Below are positions 45,016 through 55,197 of a stretch of DNA of 64,000 nucleotides, piece after piece. Origin of the DNA: Planctomycetota bacterium (GTDB lineage: Bacteria; Planctomycetota; GCA-2746535); NCBI GenBank assembly GCA_002746535.1, contig NVWA01000021.1, forward strand, positions 46,251 through 110,250, read 5' to 3'. The position numbers and the translations under genes were made by a program. Position 1 is the stretch's first letter, and each line of letters begins with the position of its first letter. The notes beneath the pieces were generated by a model. That model was not told where the DNA came from. It did not search any database and saw only the letters and a list, made by a program, of their open reading frames with translations.

Positions 45016-46140
45016 ATGCAAAAGTATTTTATGTTGTTATTAATTTTAATTATTGGACTGAATGGTTGTGGAAAGAAAAAAGAGGTACTTGATCCAAACA
45101 AACCGCTTTTACTTATAACCGATCCAAAATTAATGCCAAAGTTTTATGACTCATTTGATAAAAAGAGCCTCTTGGATTCAATTAATAAGTCTATTATTTA
45201 TTCTTCTTCTCACTCAGTAACATTCCGGCAATTAAGTGGTCAATTTACCCAAGCAGAAATAATTGATTCACTGAAAGCTTTCAAGCAGATTTTAGTTTCT
45301 AGTAATACGAAACAAGAATTTGATAAAAGAATAAAAGCCAATTTTGATATTTACATTTCGCAAGGTGGAAAAGGAAATCGAAAAGTCTTATTTACCGGCT
45401 ATTATCAACCAATGATAGATGGCAGTTACAAACGCACTAATAGATTCAAATATCCTTTATATGCACGACCAAAGGATTTAAAAAGAGGATCTCCATATTT
45501 AACTAAAAAGCAAATTGACATTGATAGAGAATTATCAGGCAAAGGTTTAGAGTTTATTTGGGTGGATAGCTATTTAATGGCGCATATTATTCATGTCCAA
45601 GGTACTGCGGTAATTAAATTACCTTCGGGTAAAAAAATCAATATTGGTTATCATGGTGATAATGGTAGACCATACACCTCAATAATAAAAAAAATTATTA
45701 ATGATGGCTATATCAAAAAGAAAGATATTAGCTTAAAAGCTTTGGAAGATTTTTTTAAAAATAACCCAACACTTGAAAAAAAATATATCACTATGAATGA
45801 TCGGTATATATTTTTTAAAGAAATCCAGGGTGGCCCTTATGGATCATTAGGTATAGAAGTAACTCCTAAAAGATCTTTAGCTACACATAAATTTCAGAAT
45901 ACGGAATATTTATTTCCACCATGTGGAATTGCATTTGTAGATTGTAATTTACCGATCATAGATGGTAATCGTGTGGCATACGATAGAGCTACATTTTTTG
46001 CAATTAATCAAGATACAGGTAGTGCTATTACGGGTGCTGGCAGAGCAGACATTTATTTTGGTGTTGGCGATAGAGCTAAACAGTATGCCGGATATACCCA
46101 TACAGAAGGCAAGTTATATTATTTAAAATTACGGCGATAA
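45016..46140 (+). CDS. mltA: Membrane-bound lytic murein transglycosylase A-like lipoprotein
   Basis: 374 residues with a lipoprotein signal (LNGC, Cys about 18). The MltA domain contains FTGYYQPMIDGS, YPLYARP, and the C-terminal 3D domain FFAINQDTGSAITGAGRADIYFGVGDRAKQYAG with the catalytic Asp region. It cleaves peptidoglycan to 1,6-anhydro products at the outer membrane. This supports a Gram-negative envelope. Confidence 0.9.
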   Translation: MQKYFMLLLILIIGLNGCGKKKEVLDPNKPLLLITDPKLMPKFYDSFDKKSLLDSINKSIIYSSSHSVTFRQLSGQFTQAEIIDSLKAFKQILVSSNTKQEFDKRIKANFDIYISQGGKGNRKVLFTGYYQPMIDGSYKRTNRFKYPLYARPKDLKRGSPYLTKKQIDIDRELSGKGLEFIWVDSYLMAHIIHVQGTAVIKLPSGKKINIGYHGDNGRPYTSIIKKIINDGYIKKKDISLKALEDFFKNNPTLEKKYITMNDRYIFFKEIQGGPYGSLGIEVTPKRSLATHKFQNTEYLFPPCGIAFVDCNLPIIDGNRVAYDRATFFAINQDTGSAITGAGRADIYFGVGDRAKQYAGYTHTEGKLYYLKLRR

Positions 46141-46151
46141 TTGCCGAGTAC

Positions 46152-46194
46152 AGGCTGTAAACCCGCTACTTTTTATACAATGAGTTTGCAGCCT
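46152..46194 (+). terminator. Stem-loop terminator after mltA
   Basis: AGGCTGTAAAC pairs with GTTTGCAGCCT (one wobble) around a ~21-base loop, followed by TATTTCTT, 11 bases after the mltA stop. The T-run is weak. Confidence 0.45.
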
Positions 46195-46323
46195 TATTTC
46201 TTGATCTCATAAATGCCTATATATCAGTCACTTACATTATTTACAGAACTGTAGGAATATCACTGGGATTGGTATCTTTATTGCTTTTATCTAAGCGCAA
46301 TAAAATATAGTGGGGTATTTCAA

Positions 46324-46632
46324 ATGTTAATTCAAAGCACAAATGATTATTTAACTAATTTAAAAAATTTAGCTTATAAGAAAAAGGAAAAGAGAAATTT
46401 TTTAAAAGAAGCAGAAGTAAAATCTGAAATAAACATTTATGATAATATTAATGAAGCTACTAAATATTTTTCAAGCATTAGAAACGATCCTATTAATAAA
46501 ACAGAAGAAGCGTTTAAATTATTAAATAGTATTAAAAAGTCATTGGATGAAAATTCAAATAAATCATCCGTATCGATCATCGATATAATTGAATTCGATC
46601 AATATCGAATTTCTTCTTTAATTATCGATTAA
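46324..46632 (+). CDS. Hypothetical small protein
   Basis: 102 residues, Lys/Asn/Glu-rich, mostly helical, no signal peptide and no motif I know. The start has GGGG about 7 bases upstream. It ends just before a structured GC-rich element at 46639-46689. Confidence 0.5.
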   Translation: MLIQSTNDYLTNLKNLAYKKKEKRNFLKEAEVKSEINIYDNINEATKYFSSIRNDPINKTEEAFKLLNSIKKSLDENSNKSSVSIIDIIEFDQYRISSLIID

Positions 46633-46638
46633 AAATCC

Positions 46639-46689
46639 CTGCTACCTGATGAATTCGCAGTCCCATGCGTTCCCAAGTTCTTAGGTAGC
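46639..46689. repeat. Nested stem-loop element, possible REP-like repeat or small RNA
   Basis: GCTACCT pairs with AGGTAGC at the ends; inside are GAATT/AAGTTC and the hairpin CGCA-GTCCCA-TGCG. On the minus strand it reads ...TTGGGAACGCATGGGACTGCG, which begins like the palindromic element ends (TGGGAGCG). It sits between convergent genes, so a bidirectional terminator is another reading. Confidence 0.5.
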
Positions 46690-46697
46690 AACCCTTT

Positions 46698-47156
46698 CTA
46701 TATAGCAAATATAGCATCAATTTCTACACATGCATTTAAAGGTAGTGATGTGCATCCGACGGAAAAACGAGAATGTTTTCCTATATCACCAAAAATATTT
46801 ACGATTAAATCAGAAGCTCCATTGCCAACTTTAGGCTGATCTGTGAAATCAGATGTACAAGCCACAAAAATCCCTAATTTTAAACATCTCTTAACCTTAT
46901 TCAAATCCTTATCTGTAGCTTCATTTAATTGAGCTATAATGTTTATACAACATATTTGTGCTGCTTCAATAGCTTCATCAATGGATATATTTTGACCAAC
47001 TTGTCCTTGGTGTAAGACATCTCCATTTTTAATTGGTAATTGTCCTGAGATATAAATTGTATTTTGATGAATTGTATAGGGAAGATAATTGGCTACTGAT
47101 GAAACAGGAGTCGGTAGATTTATTTTTAAGTTCTTTAAGTTTTCATAAATGTCCAT
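46698..47156 (-). CDS. RidA family protein
   Basis: 152 residues in the YjgF/YER057c/UK114 fold, with SGQLPIKNGDVLHQGQVGQ near 37-55 and EIDAIFAI at the end. It resembles the longer RidA subgroup with LGIFVACTSDFTDQPKVGNGASDLIVNIFG. The canonical catalytic Arg position reads SLPLNACVEIDA, so the Arg (usually VARLP..A.VE) may be absent, suggesting another activity than imine deamination. It starts 3 bp after the stop of the ABC gene upstream and is probably in the same operon. Confidence 0.8.
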   Translation of the reverse strand: MDIYENLKNLKINLPTPVSSVANYLPYTIHQNTIYISGQLPIKNGDVLHQGQVGQNISIDEAIEAAQICCINIIAQLNEATDKDLNKVKRCLKLGIFVACTSDFTDQPKVGNGASDLIVNIFGDIGKHSRFSVGCTSLPLNACVEIDAIFAI

Positions 47157-47159
47157 ATT

Positions 47160-48953
47160 TTATATCTTTCCTTCATCATATAAATTTATTAGTTTATAAA
47201 AATGACTTTTATTTTTCATCAAAGTATCGTAGTTACCTTCTTCCATGATTCCTCCATTACCAATGACTAATATTCGGTCCACATTTTTAATGGTTGAAAG
47301 TCTATGAGCAATAAAAATACTTGTAGTGTTTTTTGAGATATTATTTATGGCGTTTGTTAGAATGGATTCCGTCAAGACATCAATGCTGGATGTTGCTTCG
47401 TCTAAGATCATAATTTCTGGCTTAGTAATTAATGATCTAACCAAAGATATTAACTGTCTTTGACCATGCGATATAGCATGACCACTTTCCCCAACTACTG
47501 TATCATAGCCAAAAGGGAGGGCATTGAAAATTTCATGAGTCCCCATTTGTTTTGAAAATTGAATAACTTCCTCATTTGAGAGAGTTGGATTACGGGTTCT
47601 TAAATTTTCGAAAACGGTACCACTAAATAAATATCCTTCTTGTAAAACAATTGCCATTTTCTCATGTAAAGTTTTTAAATTGATATCCTTGATGTTGATG
47701 TTGTTGATAAAAATATCTCCTTTTTTAACATCATAGAATCGCGAAATTAATGATGCTATTGTAGTCTTACCTGCACCTGTATGACCCACTAAGGCAATAG
47801 ATTCATGTTCTTTGATAATTAAATTTAGGTTTTTTAATACCATTGGTTCTGATTCATCATATTGAAAGTCGACGTTTTTTAATTCAATTGACCAATTTTT
47901 AGAAAATTCAGTATCAGTATTGTCTGTATCAATGATTTCTGATTTCATATCAATAATTTCATAAATTCTTTCCGCTGATGCCATGGCGGAAATACTCATG
48001 CTGTAAAATTCAACTAATAAACGAATAGGGAACAGCATTAAACTTATTAGTAGTAAGTATGCTGCAAGATCACCTGGAGAAAGTGGTTTAGTGGTTTGGT
48101 TTGATTGTATTAAATAAATTCCAAAAATAATTGCGAAAATTAAGCCTAGTGTTCCTATAAATTCCATGGAGGGCATATACAATCCATTTAATTTAGAAGT
48201 TTCTAGTCCTAGGATGAAATTCTTCTTGTTATGCTCTTCAAAATTTTCTTTATTTTTAGTTACTCTGTCAAAAGCTTGAGACACTTTTACGCCCTTTATA
48301 CTTTCAGATAAATAGGCAATCATTCGACTATTTGCATCTCGAAGATCTCGCTGATTCGAAGTCATCCTTTTTTTGAATAAAATTGTGGCTAGAAATAAAA
48401 ATGGAATAAGAAACAGACATGGAATAAGCAATGTTGGATTGATTTGAAATAATTTAAAAAGACTTATGCCTATAATTCCAAGACTTATCATTATCATCAT
48501 TAGGGCGAATGTCATAAAATCAAAAATGGATCCCATGTCACCAGTTGCTCTAGCAACAAGCCAACCAGATTTGTGTTTATCGTAAAATCTCTTAGACAGT
48601 AGCATTAAACTTTGAAAAAATTGATTTCTTAAACTCTGCATGGCTTTATTTGAAGATAATATCGTTGATATAAATTGAGTAGCACCAGAAACTCGATTTA
48701 CCAGAATTAATATACCAAGCATTCCTACTAGACTGATGAGGGAATCTGTTTTGATATTTTTATTATCAATCAATAATTTAATTTCTGAAATAATTTCTAT
48801 ATCTGTGTATAAACAGATGAAAAGAAATATATTTGAAAATATTATTATAAAAGCATATATTCCCATACTCTTAAAAATTTTGAGTAATAATTTAGATGAT
48901 ATTGGTCGCGTTTTAGCTACATCATCTAGTTCAGATAGTGTTTCTTTACTCAT
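47160..48953 (-). CDS. ABC exporter half-transporter with degenerate signature motif
   Basis: 597 residues: six TM helices (to about 330) and an ATPase domain. Walker A GHTGAGKTT is near 390, Walker B IMILDEATSSID keeps the catalytic Glu, but the signature is ISHGQ instead of LSGGQ. It overlaps the gene at 48946 by 8 bp and must pair with that protein: its Walker motifs plus the partner's LSGGQ make the active site, as in TM287/288-type heterodimers. It exports lipids, peptides or drugs; the substrate is unknown. Confidence 0.9.
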   Translation of the reverse strand: MSKETLSELDDVAKTRPISSKLLLKIFKSMGIYAFIIIFSNIFLFICLYTDIEIISEIKLLIDNKNIKTDSLISLVGMLGILILVNRVSGATQFISTILSSNKAMQSLRNQFFQSLMLLSKRFYDKHKSGWLVARATGDMGSIFDFMTFALMMIMISLGIIGISLFKLFQINPTLLIPCLFLIPFLFLATILFKKRMTSNQRDLRDANSRMIAYLSESIKGVKVSQAFDRVTKNKENFEEHNKKNFILGLETSKLNGLYMPSMEFIGTLGLIFAIIFGIYLIQSNQTTKPLSPGDLAAYLLLISLMLFPIRLLVEFYSMSISAMASAERIYEIIDMKSEIIDTDNTDTEFSKNWSIELKNVDFQYDESEPMVLKNLNLIIKEHESIALVGHTGAGKTTIASLISRFYDVKKGDIFINNINIKDINLKTLHEKMAIVLQEGYLFSGTVFENLRTRNPTLSNEEVIQFSKQMGTHEIFNALPFGYDTVVGESGHAISHGQRQLISLVRSLITKPEIMILDEATSSIDVLTESILTNAINNISKNTTSIFIAHRLSTIKNVDRILVIGNGGIMEEGNYDTLMKNKSHFYKLINLYDEGKI

Positions 48954-50727
48954 TATTCTCTTCTTTTTTTGGTGAAAATATTTTATTAAAGTATGTGTCC
49001 TTTTGTGTCAAGGATTCAAAACTTCCCTCTTCTATAATTTCTCCACTTTTCATTACATACAAGTATTCGCAATGTACTAAACTATTTAATCTTTGAGAGG
49101 TGAATACAGTCGTTGTGTTTTTTCTATTGATGGAAATGTTTCTAATTATATTTATTTCTGTTTCTGCATCTAAGGCTGAAGTGCAATCATCCATTAATAA
49201 TATTTGTGGCTGTAATATAAGAGCTCTAGCAATCCCCAATCTTTGCTTCTGTCCTCCTGACAAGGATACTCCTTTTTCTCCTACTTTTGTTTGATATCCT
49301 TTCGGCAAACTTATTATAAATTCATGTATGCATGCTAATTTAGCAGCATTCTCAATTTCAAGGACGGATGCGGTTGGTTTTCCAAAAGAGATATTTTCAA
49401 AAATGGTAGTTGAAAATAAAAAAGTTTCCTGAAACACCAAAGCCATCTTATTTCGAATACTGGTTATGGTAAAATCATCTATATTATGGTCATTGATTGT
49501 GATTGTGCCTTCTGTAGGTTCATAGAACCTTGCTATTAAATGTAATAAGGTTGTTTTGCCCGAACCTGTGAAGCCAACTAAGCCAATTAATTTATTTTGA
49601 GGTAATGTAATATTAATAGAATTAATTACTTTTTTGCCATTCAAATACTCGAAAGAAACATTATCAAATTTTATGTTATGTTGATCTTTTAACAATTTTG
49701 ACCCATTATCGTTGATAATGGATTTTGAATTAAAAATAAACTCAATCCTGTTGGCAGTTACCATTGTTCGAACAAGAAGATCTGCAGCTCGAGAAAGAAC
49801 GCGTACTCGTGGGATGATAGCGTTTAATAAATAAAAAATTAAAAATATTGATCCAACAGTGTAGATCAAACTTATTTGATATAAATAAACAGATAATGAT
49901 ACTCCTATAAAGATGTTTAAGTAACAGCTCCAAATATTAATTTGATGAAATAGCGATATGTATAATATTTCAGATTGAGTACTATCATGTAGTTCTTTTA
50001 CTTTTTGTTGATTATGATCAATTTTAAAGTCCTTTATTCCCAAAGAATTTGTAATCAAATTCCCTTCCATATTTTCTGTAAAATCTTCAACCATATTTGA
50101 AAAGAACTCTTTTGTTTTGATTAATCGTGGATAACTTTTTTTTAATACTAAATAAGAGAATAAAGATGAAGTTAAATGTATGGCAATGGTTAACAATCCA
50201 ACTGGCCAAGAAATAATTATTAGAAATATATAGGACATTGAAATATAAATAGTTGATTCTATTAACGTGAACATTCCCACATCTAAAAATTGATTTAGAT
50301 ACCTGATATCTTCAACCATGTTCGAGATTAGATTGCCGCTATGGAAGTTGTCGTGATACTTAAAATTTAATTGGTGTACTTTTGCAAAAATCTTTTCTCT
50401 CAATCGATAGATTGCTTTCTGGCTAATGATTGATTGATAATATATCCTTATAAAGGAAGTCATCCATTTAAACAATGCTAATATAAAGAGAATGATTGGT
50501 ATGAAGATTAAGTTCTCGAGATTTATTTCTTTAATTGTGATTATCCATTGCATGAATGTGGTTTCTTTATTTTTTAATAAATCAATTAACATTTGAAATA
50601 ATTTTGGAATTAATAATTCAATAAAATTAAATAAGAATATGGTGATTATTAAAATGACGATGTTCTTTTTCTGACCTAATAATGAATCTGATAATAATGT
50701 AAATATAGGGTGGGATTTATTTTTCAT
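48946..50727 (-). CDS. ABC exporter half-transporter with degenerate Walker B
   Basis: 593 residues with a six-helix membrane domain and an ATPase domain. Walker A GFTGSGKTT is near 385 and the signature SLSGGQKQRLGIARA is intact, but Walker B is ILLMDDCTSALD, where Asp replaces the catalytic Glu. It is therefore the complementary partner of the 47160-48953 protein. The stop overlaps the partner's start, so synthesis is balanced by coupling. Confidence 0.9.
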   Translation of the reverse strand: MKNKSHPIFTLLSDSLLGQKKNIVILIITIFLFNFIELLIPKLFQMLIDLLKNKETTFMQWIITIKEINLENLIFIPIILFILALFKWMTSFIRIYYQSIISQKAIYRLREKIFAKVHQLNFKYHDNFHSGNLISNMVEDIRYLNQFLDVGMFTLIESTIYISMSYIFLIIISWPVGLLTIAIHLTSSLFSYLVLKKSYPRLIKTKEFFSNMVEDFTENMEGNLITNSLGIKDFKIDHNQQKVKELHDSTQSEILYISLFHQINIWSCYLNIFIGVSLSVYLYQISLIYTVGSIFLIFYLLNAIIPRVRVLSRAADLLVRTMVTANRIEFIFNSKSIINDNGSKLLKDQHNIKFDNVSFEYLNGKKVINSINITLPQNKLIGLVGFTGSGKTTLLHLIARFYEPTEGTITINDHNIDDFTITSIRNKMALVFQETFLFSTTIFENISFGKPTASVLEIENAAKLACIHEFIISLPKGYQTKVGEKGVSLSGGQKQRLGIARALILQPQILLMDDCTSALDAETEINIIRNISINRKNTTTVFTSQRLNSLVHCEYLYVMKSGEIIEEGSFESLTQKDTYFNKIFSPKKEENNE

Positions 50728-50957
50728 TAAATTTTATTATTAAATATTTGTCTACAATGATGGTAAGAATTTATGAAAATATCTGGTGGATATTATAGAT
50801 ATTAGATTATTAATATTCAAATAATTAGTCAAGTCTTATTTAAGGATCAAGCTCTAGTGTCTTTTAAAAGAATTTCTTAATCAACTCAAGTTTGATGAAT
50901 TTTTTAAATCAAAAAATGAAAAAAATATTATGAATTGATTATATATATTTTAGGGAT

Positions 50958-52814
50958 ATGCCGTACAATCCTCAAAATTTGTATTTACTGAAAGCCATGA
51001 TAGAAAAAGCAAAAATTATCTTAAAAGAAACCTTTGGTTATGATTCTTTTCGTGGGCATCAAGAAGAAATAATTTCATCGCTCCTGAATTCTAAAGATGC
51101 TTTAGTACTAATGCCGACTGGGGGAGGTAAATCTCTTTGTTATCAGATTCCAGGTATATTATTAGATGGGACAGCTATAGTTATTTCTCCGTTAATTGCA
51201 TTGATGAAAGATCAAGTTGATGCGTTATTGCAATTAGGAGTTAATTCTGCGTATTTGAATTCAAATTTGACAGCTGCTCAAAGTCGTATCGTCATAAAAC
51301 TTTTAAAAGAAAAGGAATTAGATCTTTTATATGTTTCTCCTGAAAGATTTAATACAGAACACTTTCAGGAGTTGATACAAGGCATTAAAGTTTCAATGTT
51401 TGCCATTGATGAAGCGCATTGTGTTAGTCAATGGGGTCATGATTTTCGTCCTGATTATTTGGAACTGAATACTATTAAAGAAAACTATCCAAACATTCCT
51501 TTAATCGCTTTAACAGCTACTGCAGATTCAATAACAAGAAAAGATATGGTGGAACGGCTGAGTCTGAATGATGCTAAGGTTTACATTAGTAGTTTCGATA
51601 GAAGTAATATTCATTATCGTGTATTATTAAAAAAAAGTCCTAAAGATCAGGTTCTCAAATTTATTAAAAATGAACATGATGGTGAATCAGGAATTATTTA
51701 TTGCATAAGTCGTAAAAAAGTAGAGTCGACAGCAGAATGGTTATGTAGTAAGGGTATTAATGCTCTTCCATATCATGCTAGATTGAACAGAGAAGTTAGA
51801 GATGATCATCAACAACGATTTTTAAGAGAAGATGGCGTAGTTATGGTTGCCACGATTGCCTTTGGTATGGGAATCGACAAGCCAGATGTTAGATTTGTAG
51901 CTCATTTAGACATGCCTAAAAATATGGAATCATATTACCAAGAAACGGGAAGGGCAGGTAGAGATGGCTTACCAAGTAATGCCTGGATGGCTTACAGTTT
52001 AGGTGACATTGTCATTTTAAGAAGTATGGTCGATAGCTCTGAAGCGGATGAATCATTCAAACGTGTGTTAAGAAATAAATTAAATGCTATTGTTGGTTTT
52101 TGTGAAACAGTTGAATGCCGTAGAAAAGTGATACTTGAATATTTTGATGAGCATCATGAAGGTGATTGTCAAAATTGTGATACGTGCCTTGTACCGATAG
52201 AAACAGTTGAAGGAACTGAATTAGCAAAAAAAGTATTATCTTGTGTCTATCGAACGGATCAAATATTTGGATCGGGACATATTATTGATGTGCTTCGTGG
52301 TGAAAAAACTGAAAAAGTTAATAAACATGGTCATGAACAATTAAATTTATTTGGTGTAGGCAAAGAATTACAATCTTTAGAATGGCTTTCCGTGATTCGC
52401 CAAATGGTTACTGCAGGTGTTTTGAAAGTTGATATAGAAAATTATGGATCTTTAAAATTCACTGAATTAAGTATTAAAATATTAAAAGAGAATAAAGCCA
52501 TCCGATTTCGAAAAGATCCTGTTCCTCAGAAATCACAAAAGAAAGCTAAAGCTAACAGTAAGTTTTTTGGACTAAATTTTTCAAGTCATCAATTAATATT
52601 GTTTGACACATTAAAGAAAACTAGAATGCGGCTAGCACTTAAAAAAAAGATTGCTCCGTATATGATACTTCATGACAAATCATTAAAAGACATGGTCATT
52701 AAGCAACCGTCGACATTATCTGAAATGAGTGATGTCTATGGAATGGGGCAAAGAAAACTGAAGCAATTTGGCCCTACTTTTTTAACAGTGATAAATGAGT
52801 CTATGGATTTATAA
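50958..52814 (+). CDS. recQ: ATP-dependent DNA helicase RecQ
   Basis: 618 residues from the first ATG; the ATG at 51000 ([19 protein letters not shown]) is an alternative closer to the family's usual start. Helicase motifs: [66 protein letters not shown]. The RQC region has the four-Cys zinc site ([24 protein letters not shown]) and a winged helix; the C-terminus is an HRDC domain ([21 protein letters not shown]). It unwinds DNA 3'-5' in recombination and fork repair. Confidence 0.95.
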   Translation: MPYNPQNLYLLKAMIEKAKIILKETFGYDSFRGHQEEIISSLLNSKDALVLMPTGGGKSLCYQIPGILLDGTAIVISPLIALMKDQVDALLQLGVNSAYLNSNLTAAQSRIVIKLLKEKELDLLYVSPERFNTEHFQELIQGIKVSMFAIDEAHCVSQWGHDFRPDYLELNTIKENYPNIPLIALTATADSITRKDMVERLSLNDAKVYISSFDRSNIHYRVLLKKSPKDQVLKFIKNEHDGESGIIYCISRKKVESTAEWLCSKGINALPYHARLNREVRDDHQQRFLREDGVVMVATIAFGMGIDKPDVRFVAHLDMPKNMESYYQETGRAGRDGLPSNAWMAYSLGDIVILRSMVDSSEADESFKRVLRNKLNAIVGFCETVECRRKVILEYFDEHHEGDCQNCDTCLVPIETVEGTELAKKVLSCVYRTDQIFGSGHIIDVLRGEKTEKVNKHGHEQLNLFGVGKELQSLEWLSVIRQMVTAGVLKVDIENYGSLKFTELSIKILKENKAIRFRKDPVPQKSQKKAKANSKFFGLNFSSHQLILFDTLKKTRMRLALKKKIAPYMILHDKSLKDMVIKQPSTLSEMSDVYGMGQRKLKQFGPTFLTVINESMDL

Positions 52815-52829
52815 ATTAATTTATTTTGA

Positions 52830-54716
52830 TTAATCGATAACTCGTTTGAATTTATTGATCAGGCCTTTTGCCTTAAAGAATTCTACACCACGGTCATCTA
52901 AATATTTAGAAAAGCCTTTCCATCTATGAATGTATTCGCTAGATAAGGTATCATATATCTTCATAAGTAGTTCAACTTCAACTTTTGCTTCTTTCCATTT
53001 GTTTTTTGGCTTAATTAATTCTCTTACTACATTATATTTGGACTCCATGGCAACAACCAAATCTAAAGCAGATTTTTCTTTAATCCACCATCCTTGCCAA
53101 CCATCAGTGGAGCCGAAAGATTTTTTGGTTATTTTTTTAAGAGAAGCTATTGTTGCATCTTTAATTTCTTTATTATTTGAACCAACATTTTTCATTAACC
53201 TAAATATTGGAATAGATTTAGGCGTTTTTGCATATTGAAACGGCGAAAGATATCTAAACCCAGCAACTGATAATATAGCAGCTTTTTTTAGAACAAGATT
53301 GTCATGTGTTAAAAATGGAATAATTTCTTTCAATCCTTTGCTTGGAGAGTTTTCCATTTTTCCTAATGCTAAAAGAGTTGCTTCGATAACTTTAATATCT
53401 TTAGATTGTAATTTGGGCAATATGTTAGAAAAGTATTCTTGACAATCTTCATCACCAAGTTTAGGGATTACTTTTAATAAAACATCTTCAAGTTCAGAGT
53501 TTTCTGCCAACTTTGACCAATAGATACCGCCATTAATCGCCGATACATCAAGTAATGCATCTAAAGCGGCTTTTTTAACGCGCTTGTTACCCGATTGGCA
53601 ATTATTCATTACCGTTTGGTAATGTTTTGGTGTTTTGATACATGTACTTAAAAGACCGGTAGCAATATTTGCATTATCGGCATTATTTTCTTTGATTGTT
53701 TTAAAGAGTGCTCTTAAAGCATCCGGCTCTTTACTAAATTCACTCAGATTTTTACTTATTACTGGTAATACTTTTGAAACAAATTCTTCATCTTGTTTTT
53801 TGAGGGCCATGACCAAAACATCGCCAGGAATTTCATCTTTTGATTCAAGCAAAGAATTAAATGCAAGCCAACTGGTATTCGTATCAACTTTATCCGATTT
53901 AACAATATTACCTAATTCGGTGATGCCACTTGGAATATATGCTAACGCACTTATGGCAAATGATTTGGTGTCTCCTTCACCAATATCAATAAACTTTTTA
54001 AGCTTTTCAATGGCAATATTGCTGTCAGACAAGCTTCTGTCTTTTTTAAATGTTGCAGCTAAAGAAACAATTAAATTCTTTTTTAAGCTTTCAGACCCAT
54101 TGTTTAAAATTTGATCTTCTATCCCAAATATTATTTTACTTACACCTGATGATCCGTAACCGGATAATTCTCGAATTGAAGGGTGCGCCATGTAGTCTTT
54201 AAAAAGTTTATCATCACCTATATTAATTTTTAATACTTTGTCATAAGCAGCATTTAAAAATAAAATATTTGCAGTAATTAATGAAACAAGTCCGACAATA
54301 ATTATGGAAGCAATAATGATGACCGTTTTTGTTGTTTTCCTATCTTTTTCAATTTCAAGTTGATCACGATCTTCAGCAGTTAATCTTTGTCGAGGGTTTG
54401 ATTTTTTACTTTTTCGACTTTTGCCCTTTTGGGAAGATGAGCTAATTTTTTGACTTTTTCTACCAGATTGTTTTGATGGAATCTCTTCTTCTCTTCTAGA
54501 ACTTTTTTGGTTTGGTCTTTTTTCCAACTTACCTGATGTGGCACTTTTCCTTGAATTACTTTTGCTGGATATTTTGTCCTTATTACTTGTTTTATTACCT
54601 TTGCTGGATATTTTTTCCTTATTACTTGTTTTGTTACTTTTGCTAGACGTACTTTTCGTTTCTACATCCCCAGCTTCCTCTTTACTTCTAGCTCTTCTTC
54701 GCCTAGTTTTTGCCAT
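52830..54716 (-). CDS. Membrane HEAT-repeat protein with basic repetitive N-terminus
   Basis: 628 residues. Residues 1-125 are a Lys/Ser/Asn/Arg-rich, disordered cytoplasmic tail that includes near-exact 13-residue repeats (KISSKxNKTSNKx). One TM helix follows at about 132-153 (VIIIASIIIVGLVSLITANI). The large C-terminal part (about 190-560) is helical HEAT/ARM repeats (KAALDALLDVS; IEATLLALGKM; LKKAAILSVAGF) and then KKITKKSFGSTDGWQGWW, which fits the PVC-type HEAT ending. The tail may bind nucleic acid or acidic partners. AAGG precedes the start. Confidence 0.7.
   Translation of the reverse strand: MAKTRRRRARSKEEAGDVETKSTSSKSNKTSNKEKISSKGNKTSNKDKISSKSNSRKSATSGKLEKRPNQKSSRREEEIPSKQSGRKSQKISSSSQKGKSRKSKKSNPRQRLTAEDRDQLEIEKDRKTTKTVIIIASIIIVGLVSLITANILFLNAAYDKVLKINIGDDKLFKDYMAHPSIRELSGYGSSGVSKIIFGIEDQILNNGSESLKKNLIVSLAATFKKDRSLSDSNIAIEKLKKFIDIGEGDTKSFAISALAYIPSGITELGNIVKSDKVDTNTSWLAFNSLLESKDEIPGDVLVMALKKQDEEFVSKVLPVISKNLSEFSKEPDALRALFKTIKENNADNANIATGLLSTCIKTPKHYQTVMNNCQSGNKRVKKAALDALLDVSAINGGIYWSKLAENSELEDVLLKVIPKLGDEDCQEYFSNILPKLQSKDIKVIEATLLALGKMENSPSKGLKEIIPFLTHDNLVLKKAAILSVAGFRYLSPFQYAKTPKSIPIFRLMKNVGSNNKEIKDATIASLKKITKKSFGSTDGWQGWWIKEKSALDLVVAMESKYNVVRELIKPKNKWKEAKVEVELLMKIYDTLSSEYIHRWKGFSKYLDDRGVEFFKAKGLINKFKRVID
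54562..54649. repeat. 39-bp tandem repeat inside the HEAT protein gene
   Basis: Two full 39-nt units (54562-54600, 54601-54639; three or fewer mismatches) and a partial third. Each unit encodes 13 residues of the Ser/Lys/Asn-rich tail. In-frame length variation is possible here. Confidence 0.75.
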
Positions 54717-55056
54717 ATAAATTACCTTAATGATTTGCTTATTTAAAATATTTCTTGTGGTGTGATTTCACTAAAAAAGATTCGGAGTTTAGGCTTGAAC
54801 AAACGATATTCAAGAGTTTAATTCTCCTATACTTCCTACCGCATGAAATGGTTTGATATAATTTTTGTTTTTATTATTTATGTTCATAACCGATTATAAT
54901 TATCTATAAGAAAACTATCAGTTGGCTACATTAATTTTCAACCAGTTATTAATTGTTCTGAATCATAGATAGAATAGATTGATTGAAATTCATGATAACT
55001 AATTATACTACCGCCCAAAATGTCATTTAGATTTTGAACAATTAAAAGGAATTTTC
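54717..55056. promoter_or_regulatory. 340-bp divergent intergenic region with promoter-like box
   Basis: No ORF of note. A -10-like TATACT lies at 55004-55009, 48 bp before the small basic gene; possible -35 boxes TTGATT (19-bp spacer) and TTGAAA (15-bp spacer) are off-optimum. The rest holds nothing I can name. Confidence 0.35.
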
Positions 55057-55149
55057 ATGAGTCATAAGAGAAAACACAATAGTTCTCGAAGAAGAAGGAA
55101 AACTGGTTCTAGAATCAGAAGACAAAAAAGACGTCAAAAGAAAAAGTAA
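55057..55149 (+). CDS. 30-residue, very basic small protein
   Basis: A 30-codon frame, MSHKRKHNSSRRRRKTGSR..., in which about 18 of 30 residues are Lys or Arg. AAAAGGA lies 6 bases upstream of the ATG, so it is very likely translated. Size and charge are those of small ribosome-associated proteins such as bTHX or the AURKAIP1/COX24-like bS22 group, but the sequence does not match either by eye. It is the first of a short run with two zinc-ribbon genes. Confidence 0.6.
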   Translation: MSHKRKHNSSRRRRKTGSRIRRQKRRQKKK

Positions 55150-55197
55150 AATTTTGATTTAGTATAATTATACTAATTGTTTACCTTCAGGAATGTG

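Noticed and set aside
54562..54649. Possible CRISPR array
   Set aside because: The units are contiguous without spacers and code in frame, so it is a coding tandem repeat; no cas genes are nearby.
54538..54720. 60-codon Leu-rich plus-strand frame
   Set aside because: It is the antisense of the Lys/Ser repeat tail of the HEAT protein; the Leu richness is an artefact of the repeat.
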